Below are positions 5,982-13,313 of a stretch of DNA of 15,072 bases, in pieces. The DNA is taken from contig CAJUCO010000051.1 of the NCBI GenBank assembly GCA_910585245.1, positions 1 through 15,072 on the forward strand. Direction: 5' to 3'. Numbering within the stretch: the first letter of the stretch is position 1; each line of letters begins with the position of its first letter. The notes below the pieces were generated by a model, which did no database searches, was not told where the DNA came from, and saw only the letters and a list, made by a program, of their open reading frames with translations. The translations under genes were made by a program, and so were the position numbers. Origin of the DNA: an uncultured Oscillibacter sp. Its GTDB lineage: Bacteria > Bacillota > Clostridia > Oscillospirales > Oscillospiraceae.

Positions 5982-6412
5982 CAGGTCTTCGCGTTGATCT
6001 CCGCCCCGCACTTGGGGCAGGTGATCACAATTTTCCCCTTCCCCGCCGGGACCCGGCAGATGGTCTTGCACTGTTTGCAGGTGAAATACTTGTGCTGCTT
6101 GTCGGCGTGGCGGGCCCGGGCCCCGGCGCTGCGGTTTTTCACGCCGCAATACCAGTTCACCCATTTCTGGTTTTCCATCCGCCGCCGGGAGAGGTTTTTG
6201 GAAAAGGCGCGGAACAAAATCACCACCATTAAAAAGGTCAGCACGCCCTCCAGAATCCGGACGGGCAGCCCCTTTTTCAAAAAGAAGAACACCAGTTCCC
6301 CGGCCCACAGCGCCAGATACCCCCGGAACAGCGCCTGATTCAGCTGGTCCCACCCGTTGCGCCCGTACATAAAGCGGGCCATCGCGCCGCCCATTCTCTG
6401 GAAGATGCCCAT
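5981..6412 (-). CDS. Membrane-anchored zinc-ribbon protein of unknown function
   Basis: A 143-residue protein. The N-terminus (MARFMYGRNGWDQLNQALF, about 11-29) resembles a short amphipathic YGRNG-x2-QLN motif seen in a clostridial family of unknown function. Two hydrophobic segments follow (about 31-45 and 50-65), then a very basic stretch, then a C-terminal ribbon with YFTCKQCKTICRVPAG and ITCPKCGAEI, giving two CxxC pairs that could bind one zinc. ATG 6412 is chosen for its AAAGGAG site; an upstream extension to 6481 would cross the promoter. It is a single-gene unit with a promoter at 6457-6485 and a terminator at 5946-5981. A role in assembling or sensing something at the membrane is possible but not shown. 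Confidence 0.8.
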   Translation of the reverse strand: MGIFQRMGGAMARFMYGRNGWDQLNQALFRGYLALWAGELVFFFLKKGLPVRILEGVLTFLMVVILFRAFSKNLSRRRMENQKWVNWYCGVKNRSAGARARHADKQHKYFTCKQCKTICRVPAGKGKIVITCPKCGAEINAKT

Positions 6413-6456
6413 AGTCGAACTCCTTTGCCGGTCCCGTGATTTTTGGAATCTCCTCC

Positions 6457-6485
6457 ATTCTACTCGCAACCGCCGGGACAAACAA
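6457..6485 (-). promoter_or_regulatory. Promoter of the membrane zinc-ribbon gene
   Basis: Minus strand: -35 TTGTTT (6485-6480), 17-base spacer, -10 TAGAAT (6462-6457), 44 bases upstream of the start codon. Confidence 0.6.
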
Positions 6486-6516
6486 CCGCTTTGGGCGGAA
6501 ATTTACAAAATGGTCA

Positions 6517-6545
6517 TTTATTTTCCACAGGAGCTGTGCTATATT
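6517..6545 (+). promoter_or_regulatory. htpG: Probable promoter of htpG
   Basis: TATATT (6540-6545) has an extended -10 TG one base upstream; 17 bases before it lies a weak TTTATT (6517-6522). I see no CIRCE inverted repeat and no CtsR-like repeat in 6413-6589, so heat control is not obvious from sequence. Confidence 0.5.
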
Positions 6546-6589
6546 TTAAAGTTGTAAAAAAATGAACAGAAGGAAGGGTTTCCAACATC

Positions 6590-8476
6590 ATGGCAAAAAA
6601 GCAATTCAAGGCGGAGTCCAAACGGCTTTTGGATCTGATGATCAACTCCATTTACACCCACAAGGAGATCTTCCTCCGGGAGATCATCTCCAACGCCAGC
6701 GACGCCTGCGACAAGCTCTGCTACCAGGCTCTCACCGACGCCGCCGTGGGCATGGACCGGGGGGATTTCCAAATTGAGATCACCGTGGACAAAGAAGCGC
6801 GGACCCTCACCGTCTCGGACAACGGCGTGGGCATGGACAGGGCGGACCTGGAGAACAACCTGGGCGTCATCGCCTCCTCCGGCTCCTATCAGTTCAAGCG
6901 GGAAATCGGGGACGACGCCAAGGACACCGGCGTCATCGGCCAGTTCGGCGTGGGATTCTACTCCGCCTTCATGGTGGCGGACCACATCACCGTGGTGACG
7001 AGAAAATACGGGGCGGAGTGCGCCTATCAGTGGCAGTCCTCCGGGGCCGACGGGTACACCGTGACGGAGTGCCGGCGGGAAACCGTGGGCACCGACATCA
7101 TAATGCACATCAAAGCCGACACGGAGGAGGAGCGGTACGGCGAGTTCCTGGAAAACTGGAAGCTCCAGGAGCTGGTGCGGAAGTACTCCGACTACATCCG
7201 CTTCCCCATCCGCATGGAGGTGTCCAAGACCCGGAAGAAGGAGGACTCCCCGGAGGACCGGCCGGAGTACGAGACCTATACGGAGGTGGAGACCCTAAAC
7301 TCCATGGTGCCCATCTGGCAGCGGGCCAAAAGCGAGGTGACGGAGGAGGAGTACCACAAGTTCTACCGGGACAAGTTCCACGACTACGCCGACCCCCAGC
7401 GGGTGGTTCCCGTGTCCGTGGAGGGCAGCGTCACCTACAAGGCCCTGCTCTTTGTCCCCGGGACCACGCCCTTTGACTATTACACCAAGGAGTATGAGCG
7501 GGGCCTCCAGCTCTATTCCAGCGGCGTGCTGATTATGGAGAAGTGCCCGGACCTGGTGCCGGAGCACTTCCGGTTCGTCCGGGGCGTGGTGGACTCCCCG
7601 GATTTGAGCCTGAACATCTCCCGGGAGCTTCTCCAGCACGACCGGCAGCTGAAGGTCATCGCCGGGAACCTGGAAAAGAAGATCAAGGCGGATTTGACCA
7701 AGTTCCTCGCGGAGGACCGGGAGGGCTATTCCAAGACGTTCTGGAAGAACTTCGGCCGCCAGCTGAAGTACGGCGTGGTGAACGAGTACGGCCGCCACAA
7801 GGACCTGCTTCAGGACCTGCTGCTGTTCTACTCCTCCACGGAGAAAAAGCCCGTCACCCTGGACGAGTACGTCTCCCGGATGAAGGAGGACCAAAAGTAT
7901 ATCTACTTCGCCGCCGGGGAGACGGTGGACAAGCTGGACAAGCTCCCCCAGACCGAGGGCCTGCGGGACGCGGGAACGGAGATTCTCTACTTCACCGAGG
8001 AGGTGGACGAGTTCTGCGCCCAGACCCTCCGGGCCTACAAGGATAAGGAGTTCCGCTCCGTTTTGGACCAGGAGATCGAAGAGGGGGCGGAGAAAAAGGC
8101 CGAGGAGGAGGCCCAGGCCCACAAGGGGACCTTCGACTTTGTGAAAGAGGCCCTGGGAGAAGCCGTCAAGGAGGTCAAGGCCAGCGCCCGTCTGAAATCC
8201 CACCCGGTCTGCCTCACCGCCGGGGAGGGGCTGAGCTTTGAGATGGAGAAGTATTTCCAGGCCGTCCAGCCCGACGCGTCCATTCAGGCGGAGCGCATCC
8301 TGGAGCTGAACGTGGAGCACCCGGTCTTCCAGGCGCTGGAGGCCGCCGTGGAGGCGGACCCGGAGAAGGCCAGGACCTACGCCACCTTGCTGTATAACCA
8401 GGCGCTGCTGATTGCGGGCTTGCCTCTGGAGGACCCCTCCGGCTACACCGATCTGGTGTGCGGACTGATGCGATAA
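6590..8476 (+). CDS. htpG: Chaperone HtpG (bacterial Hsp90)
   Basis: A 628-residue cytosolic ATP-dependent chaperone of full family length. The N-terminal GHKL ATPase domain shows EIISNASDA (31-39, with the catalytic Glu and Mg-binding Asn), DNGVGMD (77-83), GVIASSGS (92-99) and the lid motif GQFGVGFYSAFM (117-128). The middle domain holds LSLNISRELLQ, with the Arg that contacts the ATP gamma-phosphate, and TTPFDYY. The C-terminal dimerisation domain follows, after a Glu/Lys-rich stretch. As in other bacterial forms there is no charged N-M linker of eukaryotic type and no MEEVD tail. A GGAAGG-type ribosome site lies near 6570-6577, a little far from ATG 6590; MAKKQFKAESKRLL is the normal family start. 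Single-gene unit followed by a GC-rich hairpin. Confidence 0.97.
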   Translation: MAKKQFKAESKRLLDLMINSIYTHKEIFLREIISNASDACDKLCYQALTDAAVGMDRGDFQIEITVDKEARTLTVSDNGVGMDRADLENNLGVIASSGSYQFKREIGDDAKDTGVIGQFGVGFYSAFMVADHITVVTRKYGAECAYQWQSSGADGYTVTECRRETVGTDIIMHIKADTEEERYGEFLENWKLQELVRKYSDYIRFPIRMEVSKTRKKEDSPEDRPEYETYTEVETLNSMVPIWQRAKSEVTEEEYHKFYRDKFHDYADPQRVVPVSVEGSVTYKALLFVPGTTPFDYYTKEYERGLQLYSSGVLIMEKCPDLVPEHFRFVRGVVDSPDLSLNISRELLQHDRQLKVIAGNLEKKIKADLTKFLAEDREGYSKTFWKNFGRQLKYGVVNEYGRHKDLLQDLLLFYSSTEKKPVTLDEYVSRMKEDQKYIYFAAGETVDKLDKLPQTEGLRDAGTEILYFTEEVDEFCAQTLRAYKDKEFRSVLDQEIEEGAEKKAEEEAQAHKGTFDFVKEALGEAVKEVKASARLKSHPVCLTAGEGLSFEMEKYFQAVQPDASIQAERILELNVEHPVFQALEAAVEADPEKARTYATLLYNQALLIAGLPLEDPSGYTDLVCGLMR

Positions 8477-8482
8477 GAGATT

Positions 8483-8508
8483 GGGGCCCCGGCTTTCGCC
8501 GGGGCCCC
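8483..8508 (+). terminator. GC-rich hairpin after htpG
   Basis: GGGGCCCCGGC (8483-8493) pairs perfectly with 8498-8508 around a TTTC loop, 6 bases after the htpG stop. No T run follows, so termination efficiency is uncertain. Confidence 0.6.
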
Positions 8509-8545
8509 GCTCCTGCGGCACGTTTTCAAACGGGAGGGCCGCCCC

Positions 8546-8574
8546 TTGACAGGGGTGCGGCGGCGTGCTATACT
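8546..8574 (+). promoter_or_regulatory. Strong sigma-A promoter of the marR-MATE operon
   Basis: -35 TTGACA (8546-8551), exactly 17 bases, -10 TATACT (8569-8574) with an extended TG. The start point would fall near 8581, at the beginning of a tandem 15-bp repeat. Confidence 0.9.
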
Positions 8575-8580
8575 CCAATA

Positions 8581-8610
8581 GTTCCAAAAAGAACAGTTTT
8601 GAAAAGAACA
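8581..8610 (+). repeat. Tandem 15-bp repeat, candidate MarR operator
   Basis: Two adjacent 15-base units, GTTCCAAAAAGAACA (8581-8595) and GTTTTGAAAAGAACA (8596-8610), agree at 12 of 15 positions. The first contains GTTC-N6-GAAC. They lie from about the transcription start to the ribosome binding site, so a bound protein would block initiation. Confidence 0.6.
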
Positions 8611-8625
8611 AAGGAGGCCGGGGCC

Positions 8626-9072
8626 ATGATTACCGTTGCCCAGCTCACCCGCCTGCCCCGGAGGTTTTTAAAATACTACGACCGGCAGTTCCTCCCCCTT
8701 TTGGAGCGGACGGGCCTTTCCATGCGGGAGATCCACGTGCTCCTCTTCCTGGCCAACCACCCCGGCCAGGACACCGCCCGGGACGTGACGGAGCTGCGGG
8801 GATTGGCCAAGTCCCAGGTGTCCCAGGCGGTGGAGGTTCTGGCGGGCCGGGGCCTTCTGGCCCGGAGGGCCGACGGGGAGGACCGGCGGGTGGTTCACCT
8901 GGAAATCACCGGGCAGGGCGGGCCTCTGGCCCGGGAGGCCCAGGCCCTTCAGGCCGCCTGCGGGCGGCGGCTGCTGGCGGGGCTGACGGAGGAGGAACAG
9001 ACCGTCTTTTTGCGCCTTTTGGAGCGGGTGCTGGAGGAGACGGAGAAACTGGAAAAGGAGCGTTTGTCATGA
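8626..9072 (+). CDS. MarR family transcriptional regulator
   Basis: A 148-residue winged-helix regulator of MarR length. The DNA-binding part reads SMREIHVLLFLANHPGQDTARDV, then the recognition helix in AKSQVSQAVEVLAGRGLLAR, then the wing RADGEDRRVVHLEITGQG (about residues 30-105); long helices at both ends form the dimer. ATG 8626 has AAGGAGG at 8611-8617 with 8-base spacing; an in-frame extension to 8458 would overlap htpG. Its stop overlaps the MATE start as ATGA, so the pair is translationally coupled, as in the mepR-mepA arrangement of Staphylococcus. It probably represses its own operon through the tandem repeat at 8581-8610 (inference); the inducing drug or metabolite is unknown. Confidence 0.92.
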   Translation: MITVAQLTRLPRRFLKYYDRQFLPLLERTGLSMREIHVLLFLANHPGQDTARDVTELRGLAKSQVSQAVEVLAGRGLLARRADGEDRRVVHLEITGQGGPLAREAQALQAACGRRLLAGLTEEEQTVFLRLLERVLEETEKLEKERLS

Positions 9073-10451
9073 GTCAAAAAACCGTGGACCTGGGCAGCGG
9101 AAAGGTGAGCAGGCTGCTGTTCTCCCTGGCCCTGCCCACCATCACCTCTCAGATTGTGAATATGTTGTACAATCTGGTGGACCGGGTCTACATCGGCCAC
9201 ATGAGGCCTGTGGACACCGTGGGGGCCCTGGCCCTCACCGGCGTGGGGGTCTGCCTGCCGGTGATTATGATCATCTCCGCCTTTGCCGCCCTGGTGGGCA
9301 TGGGCGGTGCGCCCCGGGCCTCCATTCAGGAGGGGCGGGGGAATCCGGAGGGGTCTCAGAGAATCATGGGCAACAGCTTCACCCTGCTGGTGGTCATCGC
9401 CGCCGTGCTGACGGCGGTGTTTCAGAGCTTTGCCGAACCCTTGCTGCTGACCTTCGGGGCCAGCGAAAACACCGTTGGCTATGCCCTGGACTATATGAAA
9501 ATCTACTCCCTGGGCACCCTGTTCGTCCAGGTGACCCTGGGCATGAACGCCTACATTACCGCCCAGGGCTTTACCACTGTCAGCATGAAAACCGTCCTCA
9601 TCGGCGCGGGGCTGAACACGCTGCTGGACCCCATATTCATCTTCGGGCTGGGGCTGGGCGTCCGGGGGGCGGCCCTGGCCACCATCCTCTCCCAGGCGGT
9701 TTCCGCCGCGTGGGTGCTCCGCTTCCTCACCGGGCCGAGGACCAAGTGGCGCTTGCGGAGGGCGGACCTCCGGCTTCAACCCAAGGTGTTTTTGCCCTGT
9801 CTGGCCCTGGGCCTCTCCCCCTTCATCATGCAGTCCACGGAAAGCCTCATTGCCGTGTGCTTCAACTCCTCCCTGCTGAAATACGGCGGGGATTTGGCAG
9901 TGGGGGCCATGACGGTGCTGACCAGCATGATGCAGTTCGCCATGATGCCCCTCCACGGCCTGAGCCAGGGGGCCCAACCCATCGTCAGCTATAACTTCGG
10001 CGCGCGAAACGCCGGACGGGTGAAGGAGGCTTTTCGCTGCCTGCTGAAATCCTGCGTGGTTTATGCGGCGGTTCTCTGGGCGCTGGTGCAGCTGTTCCCC
10101 CGGGTGTTCGTGCAGATTTTCAACAACAACCCGGAGTTGGTGGAGTACGCCGCCAGGGCCCTGCGGGTCTATATGGGGGCCACCTGCCTCTTCGGCGTCC
10201 AGATCGCCTGCCAGCAGACCTTCGTGGCTCTGGGGAACGCCAAGACGTCCCTGTTTCTGGCGGTGCTGCGGAAGATCATTCTGCTGATTCCCCTCATCTA
10301 CATCCTGCCGCACTTTTTCGCCGACAAGGCCTTCGCCGTCTTCCTGGCGGAGCCGGTGGCGGATTTCCTGGCGGTGTGCGCCACGGCGTCCATGTTCGCC
10401 GTCCAGTTTAAGCGGAGCATGGCGGAGCTGGAGGGGGAAGCGCAAAAGTGA
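9069..10451 (+). CDS. MATE family multidrug efflux transporter (MepA-like)
   Basis: A 460-residue integral membrane protein with about twelve hydrophobic segments in two homologous halves. MATE features: the N-terminal LALPTITSQIVNMLYNLVDRVYIGH, the G-rich GVRGAALATILSQ at the end of the first half, the second-half opening LGLSPFIMQSTESLIAV, and PLHGLSQGAQPIVSYNFGARN, the most conserved MATE stretch. The IGH, GVGVCLPV and QGAQPI pattern fits the NorM/MepA branch, which exports cationic drugs in exchange for Na+ or H+. The start ATG 9069 overlaps the marR stop by four bases and uses the end of marR (GGAAAAGGAG) as ribosome site. The frame open upstream to 8565 is a shadow of marR. The coupled MarR gene suggests induction by a substrate. 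Confidence 0.94.
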   Translation: MSQKTVDLGSGKVSRLLFSLALPTITSQIVNMLYNLVDRVYIGHMRPVDTVGALALTGVGVCLPVIMIISAFAALVGMGGAPRASIQEGRGNPEGSQRIMGNSFTLLVVIAAVLTAVFQSFAEPLLLTFGASENTVGYALDYMKIYSLGTLFVQVTLGMNAYITAQGFTTVSMKTVLIGAGLNTLLDPIFIFGLGLGVRGAALATILSQAVSAAWVLRFLTGPRTKWRLRRADLRLQPKVFLPCLALGLSPFIMQSTESLIAVCFNSSLLKYGGDLAVGAMTVLTSMMQFAMMPLHGLSQGAQPIVSYNFGARNAGRVKEAFRCLLKSCVVYAAVLWALVQLFPRVFVQIFNNNPELVEYAARALRVYMGATCLFGVQIACQQTFVALGNAKTSLFLAVLRKIILLIPLIYILPHFFADKAFAVFLAEPVADFLAVCATASMFAVQFKRSMAELEGEAQK

Positions 10452-10461
10452 GAACCGAAAA

Positions 10462-10481
10462 GCCGGACCGCCCGGTCCGGC
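10462..10481. terminator. Hairpin between the MATE and DUF2752 genes
   Basis: GCCGGACC (10462-10469) pairs perfectly with GGTCCGGC (10474-10481). On the - strand TTTT follows, fitting a terminator for the DUF4234-DUF2752 operon. On the + strand the 19-base tail TCAGGCTGT... (10483-10501) follows, as at 3009-3027. Confidence 0.7.
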
Positions 10482-10507
10482 CTCAGGCTGTCAAAAAGGT
10501 GTTTTTC

Positions 10508-10846
10508 TTACATTCCCCACAGGTTCCGCAAGACCCCCCAGATCAAAAGAAAAACCGCCAGCACCCAGGCCAGAACTCCGGCGGCCTTGGGGCGCCGCCG
10601 CTGGAGCCACAGCAGGAAAAGAATCCAGGGCGCCGCCGCCGTCAGGCCCCAGTTACAGCCGGGAAGGAAGCGCCCGTGGAGCAGCCCCAGGCACAGGTCC
10701 GTAATGCCGCATCCGGGGCAGCGCAACCCCGTGACCCGCCGGAAAAGACAGGGCGCCCGAAAACCCAAGGGGATCAGCACATAGCCATAGAAAAGGCCGG
10801 CGCAAAGAAAGCCCGCGCCGGCCGGAAACGCTTTATGACGCCGCAT
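10508..10846 (-). CDS. DUF2752 small membrane protein
   Basis: A 112-residue protein with the DUF2752 signature CPGCGITDLCLGLLHGRF (about 43-60): two cysteines in CPGC next to a membrane segment, here with Asp where Arg is common after CPGCG-x-T. Hydrophobic segments at about 10-27, 68-82 and 88-106. The family's function is unknown. ATG 10846 overlaps the end of the upstream DUF4234 gene by 14 bases and has no strong ribosome site, so it is probably translated by coupling. The operon ends at the hairpin 10462-10481. Confidence 0.82.
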   Translation of the reverse strand: MRRHKAFPAGAGFLCAGLFYGYVLIPLGFRAPCLFRRVTGLRCPGCGITDLCLGLLHGRFLPGCNWGLTAAAPWILFLLWLQRRRPKAAGVLAWVLAVFLLIWGVLRNLWGM

Positions 10847-11183
10847 ACCCGTTGAGCTCGGATTGCAGCAGAGCGTAGGAGACGATGGTGAACCCGAAAA
10901 GCGCCAGCAGCAGATAGAGGATTCCCAGATGACCCGGCAGCTGGCCCTGCTCCGACCGCTGGCAGTCCAGGCCGTCTCCGGCGCGATAGAGCCAATAGAG
11001 ACCGTAGATGTTGCAGGTGACGATGGTCAGCAGCAGCACCATCCCGCCGGACGGACCGTCGGGGCGGGCCGTTACCGTGTTTAGATCTTCCGCCATGGTG
11101 TACAGCCAGTAGAGACTGTAAATCCCACAGGTGACGATGGACAAGACGATGCAAAGACCGATGCTCTTTCTCTGAATAGACAT
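10833..11183 (-). CDS. DUF4234 small membrane protein
   Basis: A 116-residue membrane protein with the DUF4234 pattern of two repeated motifs: SIVTCGIYSLYWLYTMAEDLN (about 16-36) and TIVTCNIYGLYWLYRAGDGLD (about 53-73), each a hydrophobic helix ending in Y-x-LYWLY plus a polar loop. A third hydrophobic segment (about 85-105) follows. Function unknown. ATG 11183 is chosen over upstream candidates because GAGGGGAGAG lies just before it and the extension to 11249 crosses the promoter. First gene of a two-gene operon with DUF2752; these families contain related Cys-containing membrane motifs and may work together (inference). Confidence 0.85.
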   Translation of the reverse strand: MSIQRKSIGLCIVLSIVTCGIYSLYWLYTMAEDLNTVTARPDGPSGGMVLLLTIVTCNIYGLYWLYRAGDGLDCQRSEQGQLPGHLGILYLLLALFGFTIVSYALLQSELNGYAAS

Positions 11184-11220
11184 ACAGGAAGCTCTCCCCT
11201 CAAAAGCAAAATCTCGGTAT

Positions 11221-11249
11221 AGTATAACATGGTTTTCCCCCGGATGCAA
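11221..11249 (-). promoter_or_regulatory. Promoter of the DUF4234-DUF2752 operon
   Basis: Minus strand: -35 TTGCAT (11249-11244), 17-base spacer, extended -10 TATACT (11226-11221), 38 bases upstream of the DUF4234 start. Confidence 0.8.
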
Positions 11250-11353
11250 CGAGAAAAAGAGCCCCCCGCTCCGCCGCGCCGGCGGGACCGGGGAGTCCTA
11301 TGGGTGGAAAGGGCCGGAAGAGATGTGAAACGCTCAGGAATTTATCCAAAGAG

Positions 11354-11375
11354 TTTCCCACCGGCTTGTGGGAAA
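11354..11375. repeat. Inverted repeat in the DUF4234/hemolysin III intergenic region
   Basis: TTTCCCAC (11354-11361) pairs perfectly with GTGGGAAA (11368-11375) around CGGCTT. No T run follows on either strand, so it is not a clear terminator. The rest of the 253 non-coding bases (11250-11502) holds the DUF4234 promoter, the putative hemolysin III promoter and an AT-rich stretch; I see no gene in it. Confidence 0.5.
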
Positions 11376-11419
11376 ATCCTGTGGATGGGGATAGATTGAA
11401 AATATTTTGCAAAAACTAC

Positions 11420-11448
11420 TTGCAATCCAACCTTAGATCGTGTAATAT
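11420..11448 (+). promoter_or_regulatory. Possible promoter of the hemolysin III family gene
   Basis: TTGCAA (11420-11425), 17 bases, TAATAT (11443-11448) in an AT-rich stretch. The -10 is imperfect; TATATT at 11461-11466 is an alternative with a poorer -35. Confidence 0.4.
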
Positions 11449-11502
11449 GATTTTAGAAACTATATTATGCGATGTTAACAGCGCAAGCTGAGGAGGAGCG
11501 TC

Positions 11503-12216
11503 ATGGAGGCCGTTTTGACAAAACAGGAATTGCAGCGGCTCCGCCTGCGGGCGGTTCGAAGGGCAAAGGTGCGGGCCCGGAACGAGCCCCCCCGCCTGAC
11601 GGTGGGGGAGGAGGTGTTCAACGCCGTGAGCCACGGCCTGGGGGCCCTGGGGGCAGCGGCGGCCCTGGGGCTGCTGCTGGTCCGGTCCGGCGGGGCCATG
11701 GAGCGGCTGGCCACCTTCGTCTATGGAGTCAGCATGGTGGTGATGATGCTGATGAGCTGCGTCTACCACGCCATGCCCGCCGGGTCCAGGGGCAAGCGGG
11801 TGCTCCGCCGGTTTGACTATACGTCCATCTATCTGCTCATCGGCGGCACCTTCGCTCCCATTTTGCTGCTGTACCTGGGGGGCACGCTGGGGATGTTCCT
11901 CTTTTGCGTCCAGTGGGCGGTGATTCTCTCCGGGGTGGCGCTGGTGATGGCCTTTGGCCCCGGCCGCTGGCGGGCGCTGCATTTCACGCTGTACTTTCTC
12001 ATTGGCTGGAGCGGGTTGGTGTTTTTGCCCCGGATGTATCTCCAGAGCCGGACGCTGCTGTGGTTTATCTTCGCGGGGGGGCTGGCCTATACCCTGGGGA
12101 TGATCCCCTTTGCCGGGAAGCGGAAGTACAGCCACTGTGTCTGGCACGTCTTCGTTCTGGCGGGGGCGGCCCTCCACTGGATTGGCATTTACACCCAGAT
12201 CTACCTGCCCCGCTGA
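11503..12216 (+). CDS. Hemolysin III family (YqfA/PAQR) membrane protein
   Basis: A 237-residue membrane protein with seven predicted helices. Family motifs: EEVFNAVSHGLGALG (about 36-50), the SCVYHAMP motif (about 85-92), RFDYTSIYLLIGGTFAP (about 103-119), the GWSGLVFLPR loop and, near the end, HCVWHVFVLAGAALHW. The scattered His, Ser and Asp residues (in SHG, SCVYH, RFDY, HCVWH) correspond to the metal site of the PAQR superfamily. Despite the name, a hemolytic role is not established for most members; in some bacteria they affect membrane energetics. A long basic N-terminus precedes the first motif. ATG 11503 has AGGAGG at 11491-11496. Single-gene unit ending at a strong terminator. Confidence 0.92.
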   Translation: MEAVLTKQELQRLRLRAVRRAKVRARNEPPRLTVGEEVFNAVSHGLGALGAAAALGLLLVRSGGAMERLATFVYGVSMVVMMLMSCVYHAMPAGSRGKRVLRRFDYTSIYLLIGGTFAPILLLYLGGTLGMFLFCVQWAVILSGVALVMAFGPGRWRALHFTLYFLIGWSGLVFLPRMYLQSRTLLWFIFAGGLAYTLGMIPFAGKRKYSHCVWHVFVLAGAALHWIGIYTQIYLPR

Positions 12217-12232
12217 GCGCCGGGAGACCGGA

Positions 12233-12276
12233 CGCCCGGACGGCTCCCTCTCAAGGGAGAAGCCCGGGCGTTTTTT
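12233..12276 (+). terminator. Intrinsic terminator after the hemolysin III gene
   Basis: CGCCCGG (12233-12239) pairs with CCGGGCG (12264-12270), and inside it CTCCCT (12244-12249) pairs with AGGGAG (12254-12259) with a small internal loop. TTTTTT follows (12271-12276). Confidence 0.92.
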
Positions 12277-12351
12277 CGCGCCCGCATAAAGAAGCCGTTA
12301 AGGAAGCGGCGGAAAAAGTGGAGCGCGCAGGCGTTTTCGCCTCTGGAAGTC

Positions 12352-12379
12352 TTGACTTTTTTCCAGGAGTTACTATAAT
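12352..12379 (+). promoter_or_regulatory. Promoter of the ATP synthase operon
   Basis: -35 TTGACT (12352-12357), 16-base spacer, -10 TATAAT (12374-12379). Transcription would start near 12386, about 65 bases before atpB. It is the only promoter visible for the operon. Confidence 0.85.
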
Positions 12380-12451
12380 CAAACCGTAGCGATTTTGCCG
12401 CCGCGTCCCCGGCCTTGGCCGCGGCGAGCCGATGGAGAGAAGGGATGCCGG

Positions 12452-13267
12452 ATGAGAGAACACAAAAAGGGCCTGGCGCTGTGGCTGGCGGTGGTTTTGG
12501 CGCTGCTATCTGGCGCCGTGCTGGCCGGGTCTCCCGGCCGGACGGAGACTGTGAAGGAGGCGATGCGGGACGCCGTGCTCCACGACGTGAACCGGATCGG
12601 CCTTCTGGGGATGAAGGAGGTGAATCCGGGGCTGATTTCCGCCTTTGCGGTGACGCTTCTTTTGCTGGTGGCCGCCGCTTGTATCCGCGTCTTTCTAATC
12701 CCCAGGTTCCGGTACGTGCCGGGGCGGTTTCAGATGCTGCTGGAGGAAGCGGTGGGCCTGTTCAGCGGCATGGCGAGGGGCAGCAGTCCCCATCGCTGGG
12801 GCTTTTTGGGGGCCTACATCTTCGCCGCCGGGGCGTACATATTCGTGGGGACGCTGTTCGAGCTGCTGGGACTTCAGGCCGTCACGGTCCATGGACACCC
12901 CATCACCCTCCCCGCCCCGCTGTCCGACGTGAACGCCGCCATTGCCATGGGGACCTTCTCCTATCTGGTGATCCTCTCCGGCGGCGTGGCCGTCAACGGA
13001 ATCCGGGGCGTGGGGAAGACGCTGAAAGAGTTTTCCCTGCCCATCTCCATGAGCTTCCGGCTTTTTGGCGCGCTGCTCAGCGGGCTGCTGGTGACGGAGC
13101 TGGTGTACTATTACGTGAATTTGAGCTTTGTGCTGCCGGTGGTGGTGGGGGTGCTGTTTACCCTGCTTCACGCGCTGATTCAGACCTATGTCTTGACCAT
13201 GCTGACGGCGCTGTATTACGGCGAGGTGTCCGAGCCCCCGGCGCAAAAGGAGAAGCGGCCCGCCTGA
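12452..13267 (+). CDS. atpB: F-type ATP synthase subunit a
   Basis: A 271-residue membrane subunit forming the ion half-channels against the c-ring. Features: a family-typical VPGRFQMLLEE (89-99), HPITLPAPLSDVN (149-161), and the key helix SLPISMSFRLFGALLSG (195-211) with the essential Arg at 203. The last helix reads LIQTYVLTMLTALYYGE. The residue after LFG is Ala where Asn is common. The N-terminus is unusual: LALWLAVVLALLSGAVLAG (8-26) looks like a signal peptide or extra helix before the expected first membrane segment. ATG 12452 has GAAGGG 7 bases upstream; the frame is open to 12395 but without a better site. No atpI gene lies upstream; atpB is the first gene of the operon. Confidence 0.93.
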   Translation: MREHKKGLALWLAVVLALLSGAVLAGSPGRTETVKEAMRDAVLHDVNRIGLLGMKEVNPGLISAFAVTLLLLVAAACIRVFLIPRFRYVPGRFQMLLEEAVGLFSGMARGSSPHRWGFLGAYIFAAGAYIFVGTLFELLGLQAVTVHGHPITLPAPLSDVNAAIAMGTFSYLVILSGGVAVNGIRGVGKTLKEFSLPISMSFRLFGALLSGLLVTELVYYYVNLSFVLPVVVGVLFTLLHALIQTYVLTMLTALYYGEVSEPPAQKEKRPA

Positions 13268-13313
13268 GCGGCGGCAAGGGATTGAAAACGAACGAAACGG
13301 GAGGATTTTAGTG

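Noticed and set aside
6413..6589. CIRCE or other heat-shock operator before htpG
   Set aside because: No TTAGCACTC/GAGTGCTAA repeat or CtsR-type heptamer repeats could be found.
11341..11400. DnaA-box-like words (TTATCCAAA, TGTGGATGG) suggesting an origin
   Set aside because: Each differs from the consensus at two positions, there is no cluster, and dnaA or dnaN is not nearby.
11300..11491. Small 63-codon open frame before the hemolysin III gene
   Set aside because: No ribosome binding site, it overlaps the hairpin and the candidate promoter, and it shows no recognisable protein pattern.
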